Source: Rugosimonospora africana
GTDB lineage: Bacteria; Actinomycetota; Actinomycetes; Mycobacteriales; Micromonosporaceae
Direction: 5' to 3'
Length of the DNA stretch: 32,869 nt
Assembly (NCBI RefSeq): GCF_016862975.1
Contig: NZ_BONZ01000119.1
Location: 1 to 32,869 of the forward strand
The notes under the pieces were generated by a model. That model searched no databases, had not been told where the DNA came from, and saw only the letters and a list, made by a program, of their open reading frames with translations. A program made the translations under genes and the position numbers. Positions within the stretch are counted from its first letter, which is position 1. Each line of letters begins with the position of its first letter. This document shows, piece by piece, positions 24,901 through 32,869 of the stretch.

Positions 24901-27900
24901 GGGGGTCGTAGCTGTAGGAGATCGTGTTGCTGCGCGCGTCGGTGGCCGTGAGGACGTTGCCGTTGTTGTCGTATGTCCGCTGGGATGTGCCGCTGTCGGG
25001 GTCGGTCTGGGTGACGGTGTGACCGAGGAGATCGATGGTGCTCGTCCACGTGTTGTGCTGGTCGTCGGTGATGCTGTTCTGGTTTCCGCGGTGGTCGTAT
25101 CCGTAGGTGATGGGGACGAAGCTGCCTCCGGTGACCCGGTTGCCGGTGACGGTCGGGGCGCTGCTGTAGGAGTCCTGCTCGATGGTGCGGCCCAGGGTGT
25201 CGGTGAGGGTGGTGACGGGGGTGCCGCCGTCGGGTGGGATCACGGTGGTTCGGTCGCCGCCGTACACGGTCTGGGTGTGCCACTGCTCGACTCCCTTCGC
25301 CCGCGACACGTCCAGTACCGGCCTCCCGAGTCCGTCGAAGGTGATCACGTCCTGGTTCGGGACTTTTTCGTCGAGTCCCCTCATGTCCAGCAGAGTCGTG
25401 GACGGTGTACTCGAGTCGTCCCAGTTCGCGTTGTTGGTCTTGTACGCCCAGCCGCGTGAGTCGTAGAAGGTGTCGGTGACCAGCCGCCCGCCGGCGGGGC
25501 TGTCGCTTTGCGTCTGCCGTTGGCGATCCAAAGCGTCGTAGAAAGTCACCGAGGTGGTGTAGGAGCCGTGTTCGTTGAGTGAGGCGCTGGTGACCGCTGA
25601 CGGCTGTGTCTGGGAGATGAGATAGCTGTACTTCTGGTTCGCTTGCTTTGCGGTGTCGTTGTTGCCGGGCAGCCATACTCCGGTTATCCGCCCCAAGGCG
25701 TCGTAACGCAGGTCGGTTTCCAGCAGGTTCGGGTCGACGGTCTTGGTGGTGACGCCATGGGTGGGGTCGAGTGTGGCCGTGGTGGCTTGGTGCAGCGGGT
25801 TGGTGGTGGTTGTGGAGGTCGTCAGGCCGTTGGTTGTGGTGTAGGACAGGGTGGTGGTGTTGCCGTCGGCGTCGGTGCTGGCGGTGGTTCGGCCGTAGCC
25901 GTCATAGAGCGTCTTGGCCTTGGTGATGTAGGTGAAGGCGCCGCTGGCGTAGTCGATGGCTTGACGCACCATGTTGGTTTGCCCGGTTGTCACTGCCGAC
26001 TGAGGCCACGTCGTAGCAAATGAGGGGTCGTCGTAGAAGGCTCGGGTGTCGGAGATGACGTCCGCGGGTCGGGTCAAGGACGTGGGCGCGGTCAGCCCGT
26101 TGACACCGGAGCCGCCGCATGGCTTGGCGTCGTTCTCGACCTCGGCGGGTAGGGACACCAGGTTCGTCCCGTCGGCGGCGGGTGCGTAGCTGGTGACGGT
26201 GCAGGTGGCCTGGGAGGGGTCGGTGATGTCACCGTGGTGATAGACCACAGTGGGCAACCCGATGGCCGTGTTGTAGGTGATTTCGGTCTTCGTGGTCCGC
26301 CAGGTCGTCGTCGCGCCGGAGGTTATCGCCGCGGTGGCGTACGTGGTCACCGGTCGCACCATGACCGAAGTCAGGGCGGGCAGACCGGTCCGGGTCCGGG
26401 TCGCGGTTGGTGAGCTCACCCAGTAGTCGGTGACGGTGGCGTCGTTCGGCGGGCCGCCGTCACCGTTGTACGACAGCTGTTCACGCACCTGCCCGGCCAG
26501 CTGATCGGTGTCGGCGACGCTGCTCGCCGCGCCGGGTACGGTGACGTCCGAGGACAGCGTCACCGTCGCGGTGCGATGCCCCCCACTGGGCAGGCTGTCG
26601 CCGTCCATCCCCCTGAAGTAGTACGCCTCCGACAGGGTTCTCGCGTCGGTGCCGGCGCCGGTCCGGGTCTGGACGACCCCGTAGCCCCGCCACTGCCCAT
26701 AGGTACGCAGGTTCGGCTTGACCAGCTCGTTGTTGTCGAAGTGCCATGCCGGCGGGTTCGGATAGCCGTACTTCGTGGTCACCGTCGCGGACTTGCCGGT
26801 CGGGTCCTGGTCGTCGATCTCCGTAACGACGTACTTGTTGAACCAGTCCCGCGCCGGTTGTGTGGTTCCTTCCTGCGTCCAGTACACCGGGTAGCACAGG
26901 CTTGTGTTCTGCGACGGGTCTGTACTCACGGGCGCAACGCAACCCGGGTTCTGGTAGTTCACGCCGACGACCTCTCCGGTCTCGGTGGTGATGGTGGAGA
27001 TCCGGTTGTGGTTCATCGCTGGGGCGTGGTCAACGGTGCTGTCCGCCCGGTTGGGCAGGTTCGTCGCGGCGAACGCCACCGCGGGCAGGTCGATCGAGCC
27101 GCCGACGTTGCCAGTGTGCTGGATGGAGGCCAGCCACAAGGCGGGCGTTCCGGTGCCATCCTCGGGATCGGGCAAGGTCTGCGTAAGGCGGTAGGTGTCC
27201 ACCGGGATCGTGGCCGTTCCGCCCCACACCGACGTCGTGATGCTGGTGAGCCGAACCTGGGACCAGAACGTTTGCGAGTGGACGTTGCACACGGCGTCCT
27301 TCTTGCAGTTCTGGTCGTAGGGGACGTCGGGCCAGTTCGATGGGGTGGTATCGATGTTGGCTGGCGCACAGGCCGAGGTGGACACGACGCATCGCTGGTC
27401 GACGCCGAAGGTCACCTGTGCCGGGGCGTGCCCGGGGTACGGGTTGGGGTCGACCAGGCCGTAGTCGATGTGGTCGAGGTAGCCGCCGCGCACGTAGGAC
27501 ACGCCGGTGGTTCCGGAGTCGGCGCCGTAGTAGTTGGTCTCGGTCTTGTAGTAGAACGCCTGCGCGTTATGGTGCGAATCGATGACGTAATCCAGGTTCC
27601 ACCGCCATCCCTGATTGCACGACGACGACGCGAACCCGGCCGAGTCATGGCAGGGATCCCCGTCATGCGCCCCATAGACCCGCTCAGTGAAGGTGGAGTT
27701 CGTCGGTGGGGTCGCCGTGTCGCTGGTGTATCCCGGCAGTCGGTTGCGACCGAAGAAGTACTGAGTTCCATCCTGCGTGGTGATCTTCCAGTACTCCCCG
27801 TCGTTATCGCCGTTGGTGGCGCCGGTCAGCAGCTCAACGACGGACCCGTCATCGCCGGAGATCTTCCAGTGCGTCGGCGCCGACGTGTCGTAGACGAGGT

Positions 27901-29065
27901 CACCAGAGCGCGATCCGAGTGACAGGTGCACGACCTGTCCCGCCCAACAGTTGTCGCCGGTCTTGGGTGCCGTTCCGGCCGGGTCGTCGGCACAGTCGAT
28001 GTAGGACCGTTCGACGTACCCTGGGGTGTAGTCCCACCCGTCACCGACCCACGACGACTGCGTGTTGGTCGCGACCTGCTCGCCATCCACTGACTGCGAC
28101 GAGTACGACAAAGTCACGTCCGGAGTGAACTGGCCCGGCACTGGCGGCACGGCGATCGGGTAGGAGTAGTTGAAGTCTCCCGAGCTACCACCCGCGCTCC
28201 AGGTGCCCGACGGCTTCAACCCGGTCGCGGTGTAGTCCCCCGCGTTGCCGGCGGGGTCGCCGTCCACTCCCAGCACAACCGACGGTGCGACCTGCCGCGG
28301 CGCCTGGACCGCTTCGGATCCAGCGGCGCCGGTGCGCAAACTCGCCTGTCCACTCAACAACTTGGACGCGGTGTCGCGTTGCGTCGCGACCGGCTTCTGA
28401 ACCCTGCAGGAGCCGACCTGTGGTGTCGTGACCGCACATGACGGCAACTCCACGAGATGCAATCGATTCGCCCAGTCGCCGCCGTAGGCGTTGACGATCG
28501 CGGAGTAGTCGACGGAGACGCCAACCGCTGAGTCACTCGAGCTGCCGTCCGCGGCGCGAACCGTGAACAACATGCCGTGCACTCCCGCGCGCAGCGTAGA
28601 AGCGTGATCCAGCAACGCCACCGACACCTTCGACGCCGCCACTCCCTGAGCCGGGCGAGAAACCCACAGCGGCAGAGCCCCAGCTCGTATCCCGGCGGGG
28701 CTGGCTTTGGCGCTAGCTGCGGAGGTGTGGGCTCCTCCGGCAGGGACCGTAGCGACACTCACCACCGCAGTGCCGGCGGACGGCCACGTCGTCGCGGGCA
28801 GGATCCGGGACGTCGCCGCGTCGTTGTGCGGATGCGGCAACGCCACCGGCTTTGCCGGCCGCCCGTGAACACTGTCCCAGTGCTGCAGCGGCGGCGGCCC
28901 CGCCGGCCGAGCTACTGCGGGAACCGGCGGGGCTGCCAATAGGCCGCCGGCTACGAGAACGACCGGCAGTAGGATGGCGGCGCCTCGACGCATTGACACC
29001 CGCATCCGGTGACCGAATTGTCGACGAGCGGACTCGATCCACGATGCACGTAGCGCCACAACCAT
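21941..29065 (-). CDS. Secreted RHS/YD-repeat polymorphic toxin with pre-toxin HINT domain
   Basis: This is a 2374-aa exported toxin delivery protein. A signal peptide spans about 1-52 (hydrophobic 28-45, probable cut after PAVA). Residues ~290-1000 form the N-terminal beta-rich shell (TPDVTLSYSSQSVDG). YD repeats follow from about 1030, for example YDALGRITG and SYSYDPLNRKTFEYDG. The RHS core ends near 1900 with ARNYDPTTGRFVSVDP and NDPVNKTDPDG. A Gly/Ser linker and a helical segment come next. The HINT domain (2105-2250) starts at CGGNSFDQHTGVLMANG and ends TPVLVHN, so self-cleavage should free the last 124 residues. The tip (2251-2374) carries SPHEQL and SGHFGQNW, perhaps a polymorphic toxin type 43-like nuclease; this is from memory and uncertain. 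GGGGAGG lies 5 nt before the ATG. Confidence 0.92.
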   Translation of the reverse strand: MVVALRASWIESARRQFGHRMRVSMRRGAAILLPVVLVAGGLLAAPPVPAVARPAGPPPLQHWDSVHGRPAKPVALPHPHNDAATSRILPATTWPSAGTAVVSVATVPAGGAHTSAASAKASPAGIRAGALPLWVSRPAQGVAASKVSVALLDHASTLRAGVHGMLFTVRAADGSSSDSAVGVSVDYSAIVNAYGGDWANRLHLVELPSCAVTTPQVGSCRVQKPVATQRDTASKLLSGQASLRTGAAGSEAVQAPRQVAPSVVLGVDGDPAGNAGDYTATGLKPSGTWSAGGSSGDFNYSYPIAVPPVPGQFTPDVTLSYSSQSVDGEQVATNTQSSWVGDGWDYTPGYVERSYIDCADDPAGTAPKTGDNCWAGQVVHLSLGSRSGDLVYDTSAPTHWKISGDDGSVVELLTGATNGDNDGEYWKITTQDGTQYFFGRNRLPGYTSDTATPPTNSTFTERVYGAHDGDPCHDSAGFASSSCNQGWRWNLDYVIDSHHNAQAFYYKTETNYYGADSGTTGVSYVRGGYLDHIDYGLVDPNPYPGHAPAQVTFGVDQRCVVSTSACAPANIDTTPSNWPDVPYDQNCKKDAVCNVHSQTFWSQVRLTSITTSVWGGTATIPVDTYRLTQTLPDPEDGTGTPALWLASIQHTGNVGGSIDLPAVAFAATNLPNRADSTVDHAPAMNHNRISTITTETGEVVGVNYQNPGCVAPVSTDPSQNTSLCYPVYWTQEGTTQPARDWFNKYVVTEIDDQDPTGKSATVTTKYGYPNPPAWHFDNNELVKPNLRTYGQWRGYGVVQTRTGAGTDARTLSEAYYFRGMDGDSLPSGGHRTATVTLSSDVTVPGAASSVADTDQLAGQVREQLSYNGDGGPPNDATVTDYWVSSPTATRTRTGLPALTSVMVRPVTTYATAAITSGATTTWRTTKTEITYNTAIGLPTVVYHHGDITDPSQATCTVTSYAPAADGTNLVSLPAEVENDAKPCGGSGVNGLTAPTSLTRPADVISDTRAFYDDPSFATTWPQSAVTTGQTNMVRQAIDYASGAFTYITKAKTLYDGYGRTTASTDADGNTTTLSYTTTNGLTTSTTTTNPLHQATTATLDPTHGVTTKTVDPNLLETDLRYDALGRITGVWLPGNNDTAKQANQKYSYLISQTQPSAVTSASLNEHGSYTTSVTFYDALDRQRQTQSDSPAGGRLVTDTFYDSRGWAYKTNNANWDDSSTPSTTLLDMRGLDEKVPNQDVITFDGLGRPVLDVSRAKGVEQWHTQTVYGGDRTTVIPPDGGTPVTTLTDTLGRTIEQDSYSSAPTVTGNRVTGGSFVPITYGYDHRGNQNSITDDQHNTWTSTIDLLGHTVTQTDPDSGTSQRTYDNNGNVLTATDARSNTISYSYDPLNRKTFEYDGPDETAPKLAEWHYDSTDIVNGIGQLSSETSYSGTTPYTSTISGYSNRYLPLETTITIPTDGALAGSYTFTNTYAPTTGALSKTDYPATSGALPKETVNYGYNTQGQLVSVGGGGPYIEATTFTPYGEPERVQLGILTNQISYVSNIYDPHTRQVKDTTVDRSVTPSRVDDVAYTYNHAGLITQSTDTRNNTTSETQCFDYDLLGRLTTAWTASDACANDVGKTGTNSTVGGINPYWTSWTFTDDGDRKTETQHALPTQPAGDTTSTYTYPTGTNAQPNTVQSVATVSPAGTQTSTYTYDNAGNTLNRTTPATGSQTLTWNDLDQLSQVTAGTKSSSYVYDADGGLLLQRDPGTTTLYLPGEELHLNTGTNTLTGQRYYTANDVTCVRTGTTSTAYNYLLADQHGTATLSLDHTGQTPSWRAFTPYGAPRSSTVPWPDTHAFLGQPTDSLTNLDLLGARNYDPTTGRFVSVDPIMEPADPNQLGGYSYSGNDPVNKTDPDGTLGCVRLDIDGPCVPNNPPSGNNSGGGGGHSGGGGGGGSGSGDIPLQHGTVVNVHQDGTVTVDGITISATSVNDDEWRFAQQVDAYYDPTWGKDAAAQVLHAMDLACQHEAGVCTEAFARDISSAMADRAAWINKCRGSCWQFQLSLGGVANAVALGGEGPGGDDRLGAVNPDVAEARGVVADAVEEEYADIAGLAEGDISKLRTACGGNSFDQHTGVLMANGTTEPINQVKIGDEVLATDPTTGTTAPRHVTALHLNQDTGLTDLTVATSDGSTAALHTTQHHPFWDATRHAWIDAADLLPGDRLHTLDGQVETVAAVHSFTQQHPMYNLTIETTHTYFVIAGTTPVLVHNAGCGPDVVLGPGVDNADALRSWSSTTPETEFIYDPATGDFLAGDRTPPATHNSGPSPHEQLVEQMGATDPKAIVGGTMYRDTNGSLVFTQVSGHFGQNWTAGSWQQFKDFMGNYGIQAEYRPWG

Positions 29066-29779
29066 CGCCGCCTCCCCGTTAGTAGCAAGCCGGTTGCGAG
29101 AGGGACGCTACCGGACGATCTTCGGGTTGCATAGAGATCAATCGTTGAGATAACTGCTCCCACGCCCCCACCAGCACCACTTCATAGCCGGGTCCTTCAC
29201 GGCCGAAGAGCTGTCTATATCGAAGATCACCGGAGAAAGATGGGCACTCATGCCATTCGCACCTGTAACCCCTGCAGCCACGCAATACCAACCATTCGGA
29301 ATGCCTCGATCTAGCACGATTGCCGGTCTCGACATTCACCACCGTCGGGCCGTAATCTTCGGCGGCAGGCGGCCCCGCGACGCACATGCACGCATCGCGA
29401 CGGGTCTGCCCGCACCAGGTGTTGCTCCGGTACCCGAGTGACACGCCGGCCGTGACAAGGAACTAGGACGGGGACCGGGCCGATGGACACGCATCGGATC
29501 GACAGCGGCGCCAAGTCATCGACGGTTCGACATTGATGCCAGCGGTGAGCGACCCGGCCGGGAACACCTTGCCGCCTGGCCGACCAACATCAGCAGCGAA
29601 AGCGGTCGCACAAGTCATCGCCTACGGCAGTTTCGATGGACGGCAACCGCAACAGTGTCGGTGGCTTCCGAGTCCACGCGCCCACCCTCATCAACCGATG
29701 TACGTCAAGGTGCAACAACGATCGCTGTCTAATGCCTGAGCCACAGCCAACCACGTTCACACGGAACAGGAGCGAGCCA
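29066..29779. other. Divergent region between the RHS toxin and the large secreted protein
   Basis: These 714 bp separate two divergent secreted-protein genes and must carry their promoters; no hexamers could be assigned. On the minus strand two overlapping frames (29079-29444 and 29138-29335) contain protein-like pieces, CGQTRRDACMCVAGPP then GIPNGWYCVAAGVTGANG and AMKWCWWGRGSSYLND. These could be a small Cys-rich protein broken by a frameshift, but their codon bias is weak. The plus-strand frames look random. Confidence 0.4.
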
Positions 29780-32700
29780 ATGTACAGGCATCCTCACAGC
29801 CGCGGACGAGCGATGCGATGGCTGATGCCACTGGTTCTGGCCGGGGCAGGCGCGCTGGCTGTCCCGCAGACGGCCGGTGCCGTGCCAGCACCAAGCCCCG
29901 CTGCCACTCCCACACCGGCGAGTCACACGACACCGTTGGCGGTTGCCGCGGCTAAGGCGAAGGCGTCCGGGCGTCCCGTAGAGGTGGCCGCGTCCACCAC
30001 CGAGACGCAGCAGACCTTCGCGAACCCAAACGGCACCATGACAGTCACCACCAGCGCTCAACCCGTACGAGTGAAAGTGAACGGGTCCTGGGTGAAGCTG
30101 GACGCTACGTTACGCGCCAACCCCGACGGCAGCCTCAGCCCGGCCGCCTCAACCATCCCGTTGACTCTTTCCGGCGGTGGAACCGCACCGTTGGCCACCA
30201 TGGTCAACTCCACGGCGACCCTGGCCATCTCGTGGCCCGGTACCCTGCCAAAACCGACGACCAGTGGCGCGAGTGCGGTCTACGCCAACGTGCTGCCAGG
30301 CGTTGATCTGCAAGTCACCGCAACCGTTCAAGGCGGGTTCAGCGAGGTCCTCGTCGTCCACGACGCCGCCGCCGCCCGCAATCCGGCACTGAGCACCCTG
30401 CGGCTGACAACACATACCCGTGGGGCCGTGGTTACCGCTACCAGCCAAGGCAATCTCCTGGCCACCACCCCCACCGGAGCACTGGCCTTCAGCGCACCGG
30501 CGCCTCGCCAATGGGATTCCAGCCAGGCCGCCCCAATACACCCGGCTACCCGAACCCCGCTGCCGGACCCTCCGGTAAAGGATCAGCTCCCATCGGGCGC
30601 GGCCAGTCCTCCTACCGGGGCCCGTGTCGCCCCAGTAGGAGTTCATGTCAGCGGTGATTCTATTGGGCTCACCCCCGACCGTGACATGTTGACCAGCGCC
30701 CTCACGCACTGGCCGGTGTTCATCGACCCGTCGTGGAACCCCGACTCCGCCGCAGGCAAACGCAGCAACTGGACCTACGTCGCCTCAGCCTGGGCCGACC
30801 AGTCGTACTGGAACACCGGCGACGATGCCCGCATCGGTTACAGCTACAACACTCCTCACTACACCGCCCGATCCTTCTTTCAGATGAGTATCCCGTCTCA
30901 GATCTGGGGTACCCACATCGTCAAGGCGACGTTCCAGACCAGCGAAGTGTGGACAGCCAGTACCACAGCCGCGCCCACCGTTGAGGTGCATCACATGTGC
31001 GGCATCGGCCCGAGCACAACCTGGAACAATCAGCCGTGCAAGGGCAACACCGTCGCCTCGCGTCAGGTCCCGGCCGACTGGTCGCCAGGCGAAACGCACA
31101 ACCCGATCGAGGAAGACTTCGACATCACCGGCGAAATCGTCTCCGCCGCCTCCGGCCGCTGGAGTACCGACACTCTCGGCCTCTACAACAAGGACGAGTC
31201 AACCACCGAAGGGTGGAAGAAGTTCGCCAACAACCCGACCATCGCCATCGAGTACAACGCGGCACCCAACCCGCCGCGAAACATGGCGACGAACCCCAGC
31301 ACCCGCTGCACCGGCGACGGCAACGGCAACTACGACCCGGTCGGCAACACCGACGTCAGGCTCGCCGCGACCTTGACCGATCCTGACGGCAGCCAGACTC
31401 AACTCGAAGCCGACTTCACCGTCAACGACCAAACGACGAAGACGACACTGACCGCCGCCGCCGTCACAGTTAGCAACAACCAGACCGCTTCGCTGAACCT
31501 GTCCGCTCCAAACCTCGTCGACGGGCACACTTACGCGTGGACTGTGCAGGCATACGACGGCCATGACCGCAGTGGCTCCTCCGGCCCGTGCTACTTCACG
31601 GTCAACCACCAGCAGCCCGCTCAACCAGTCATCACCTCTACCGACTACCCAGAAAATGAGATGGCAGGCGCCGCACGCACAGCCGGGACGTTCACCTTCA
31701 GCCCCAACCCCGGCGAGACACCAACCGGCTACGTCTACGCCTTCAACGTCCAACCCACCATCCTTTCCGGGCAAACCGCCAACACCGTCGGCGGAACTTA
31801 CATCCAGGCAACCAACGGCATCGCCAGTAGGAGCCTGACGCCACCTCGAGTCGGACCCAACACGCTTTACGTCTACGCCTTGGACAGTGCCGGCAACCCC
31901 AGCAGCATCCCCGCCGCGTACTCCTTCAGCACCCCGCCACCGACCAGGCCCGACCCGACAGGCGACCTCACAGGTGACGGCAAGCCGGACTTCCTCCAAC
32001 CCGGCACCCTCACCCATCCCGGACTATGGCTCTACCCGAACACCGATACCAGCGGTCATCTCAACGCTCGCCGCAGCCAGATCGGCATCAGCGCCAACGC
32101 CTCCGCGTCCTCGTTCGACTGGACCAACACCACCGTGTCCACAGCCGACTTCAACAACGACGGCGGCCAGGACGTGTTGGTCCAACTCCCCCACCCAGGA
32201 CCAGACGGCGGCAACACGGAGGTCATCGCCGCATTCGGCGACGGTGGGGCTCTGGACACCACGCCAAACAACATCTTTCCCATCGTCCTGCCCGCAACGG
32301 ACGGTAGCGGTGACTACCAAACAGTCGACCAAGTGGCTCCGGCCCGCAGCCCCGATCCGGACGGGATTCCTTTCCCGGACCTCTACGCCGTGGTAGGCCA
32401 GAACCTCTACCTCTATACCCCCACCTGGACCGTGGGCGTGTACAACGACGACCCCGAGTGTCTCAGCGGACCGGCCGGCAGCGACTGCGAGACAGTCGGC
32501 GACTGGGCGAATCAGACGATCACAACGGCAACAACGGCTACCGGCCCCGCGCTGTTCGCCCGAGACAGCATCACCGGCGAACTGGACCTCTGGATGGGTG
32601 ACAGCGCGAACGATGTGCCCGCCGCCGGCCAGGGCAGCACCAAGGTTGTGTACGCCACGAGCGGCTGGATGCCCACCAGCATCACCGCTATCAGCGGCAC

Positions 32701-32869
32701 CGACCTCAACAGCGACGAAAGTCCAGACCTCTGGGCCATCACCGCCACTGGTGATATCGATGCCTACCTTTCCAGTGGCAGCGGAACTTTGACCGCTCCC
32801 ACGGTCAACGCCGCCTTCGGTTACATCGTCGGCGACTCGGGTCATCTTCTACCATCGACGCAGTGGTCG
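29780..32869 (+). CDS. Large secreted DNRLRE/FG-GAP-repeat protein, 3' end outside the window
   Basis: The frame is open from the ATG at 29780 to the last base, giving 1030 codons with no stop. AGGAG lies 7 nt before the ATG. Residues 1-35 are a signal peptide (RWLMPLVLAGAGALAV, cut near AGA). An N-terminal domain of ~200 residues, common in secreted actinobacterial proteins, follows. Next is a DNRLRE-like carbohydrate-associated region from about 310 to 490 (VFIDPSWN; ARIGYSYNTPHYTARSFFQM). Ig/fibronectin-like strands span ~500-715. From ~720 come Asp-rich FG-GAP/VCBS-type motifs likely to bind calcium (DLTGDGKPDF, DFNNDGGQDV, DLNSDESPDL). It is probably an exported cell-surface or extracellular protein. 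Similar proteins often neighbour RHS genes in actinomycetes. Whether this one ends in its own RHS or toxin module cannot be seen. Confidence 0.85.
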   Translation, partial: MYRHPHSRGRAMRWLMPLVLAGAGALAVPQTAGAVPAPSPAATPTPASHTTPLAVAAAKAKASGRPVEVAASTTETQQTFANPNGTMTVTTSAQPVRVKVNGSWVKLDATLRANPDGSLSPAASTIPLTLSGGGTAPLATMVNSTATLAISWPGTLPKPTTSGASAVYANVLPGVDLQVTATVQGGFSEVLVVHDAAAARNPALSTLRLTTHTRGAVVTATSQGNLLATTPTGALAFSAPAPRQWDSSQAAPIHPATRTPLPDPPVKDQLPSGAASPPTGARVAPVGVHVSGDSIGLTPDRDMLTSALTHWPVFIDPSWNPDSAAGKRSNWTYVASAWADQSYWNTGDDARIGYSYNTPHYTARSFFQMSIPSQIWGTHIVKATFQTSEVWTASTTAAPTVEVHHMCGIGPSTTWNNQPCKGNTVASRQVPADWSPGETHNPIEEDFDITGEIVSAASGRWSTDTLGLYNKDESTTEGWKKFANNPTIAIEYNAAPNPPRNMATNPSTRCTGDGNGNYDPVGNTDVRLAATLTDPDGSQTQLEADFTVNDQTTKTTLTAAAVTVSNNQTASLNLSAPNLVDGHTYAWTVQAYDGHDRSGSSGPCYFTVNHQQPAQPVITSTDYPENEMAGAARTAGTFTFSPNPGETPTGYVYAFNVQPTILSGQTANTVGGTYIQATNGIASRSLTPPRVGPNTLYVYALDSAGNPSSIPAAYSFSTPPPTRPDPTGDLTGDGKPDFLQPGTLTHPGLWLYPNTDTSGHLNARRSQIGISANASASSFDWTNTTVSTADFNNDGGQDVLVQLPHPGPDGGNTEVIAAFGDGGALDTTPNNIFPIVLPATDGSGDYQTVDQVAPARSPDPDGIPFPDLYAVVGQNLYLYTPTWTVGVYNDDPECLSGPAGSDCETVGDWANQTITTATTATGPALFARDSITGELDLWMGDSANDVPAAGQGSTKVVYATSGWMPTSITAISGTDLNSDESPDLWAITATGDIDAYLSSGSGTLTAPTVNAAFGYIVGDSGHLLPSTQWS

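Noticed and set aside
26576-27922. A 448-aa plus-strand frame inside the RHS gene
   Set aside because: It is an antisense shadow of the RHS shell region with no recognisable domain.
1-32869. CRISPR array, tRNA or rRNA genes
   Set aside because: No regularly spaced direct repeats and no recognisable tRNA or rRNA sequence were seen on either strand.

Overview
The window looks like chromosomal DNA of a high-GC filamentous actinobacterium. Codons are strongly G/C-ending, GTG starts are frequent, neighbouring genes share 1-4 nt start/stop overlaps, and there is a very long secreted RHS polymorphic toxin of the actinobacterial type. The genus cannot be fixed from the sequence; a Micromonosporales-like or related soil actinomycete is a guess.

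Region 1 (1-7150) is an accessory region full of mobile-element debris. It holds the tail of one IS3-family transposase, a frameshifted second IS3-family transposase, a decayed gene next to it, a frameshifted IS5-family element with recognisable terminal inverted repeats, and fragments of at least two other genes. Two intact, tightly coupled gene pairs survive among the debris. The first is a TauD/TfdA-like Fe(II)/2-oxoglutarate dioxygenase followed by a protein with a HEPN-type RX4H motif and a zinc ribbon (1519-3074). The second is a pair of unrecognised, mostly helical proteins (5142-7147) preceded by three copies of a GGTTGAC heptamer. These two pairs are the best candidates for undescribed systems.

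Region 2 (7355-19371) is an orderly catabolic and transport cluster. On the minus strand it runs: amidohydrolase, M20-family carbamoylase/amidase, tandem Lrp/AsnC regulator, lipoprotein solute-binding protein, two Dpp/Opp-type permeases, two ATPases, and a BPL_N-type class-I glutamine-amidotransferase-like protein. The last six genes are chained by 1-4 nt overlaps. A divergent M19 membrane-dipeptidase-type gene on the plus strand ends in a perfect 14-bp hairpin. The inferred picture is import of a peptide-like or N-substituted amino-acid substrate and its hydrolysis by three metallo-hydrolases, under a two-unit AsnC regulator that probably senses an amino acid.

Region 3 (19372-21496) holds an orphan endonuclease/exonuclease/phosphatase-family enzyme and a decayed large serine recombinase.

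Region 4 (21497-32869) is a contact-toxin locus. A 2374-residue secreted RHS/YD-repeat protein on the minus strand has a pre-toxin HINT domain and a 124-residue C-terminal toxin tip, and a putative immunity gene follows 3 nt after its stop. Divergent from it is a large secreted protein with a DNRLRE-like region and Asp-rich FG-GAP/VCBS-like repeats. This frame stays open to the right edge of the window (at least 1030 codons).
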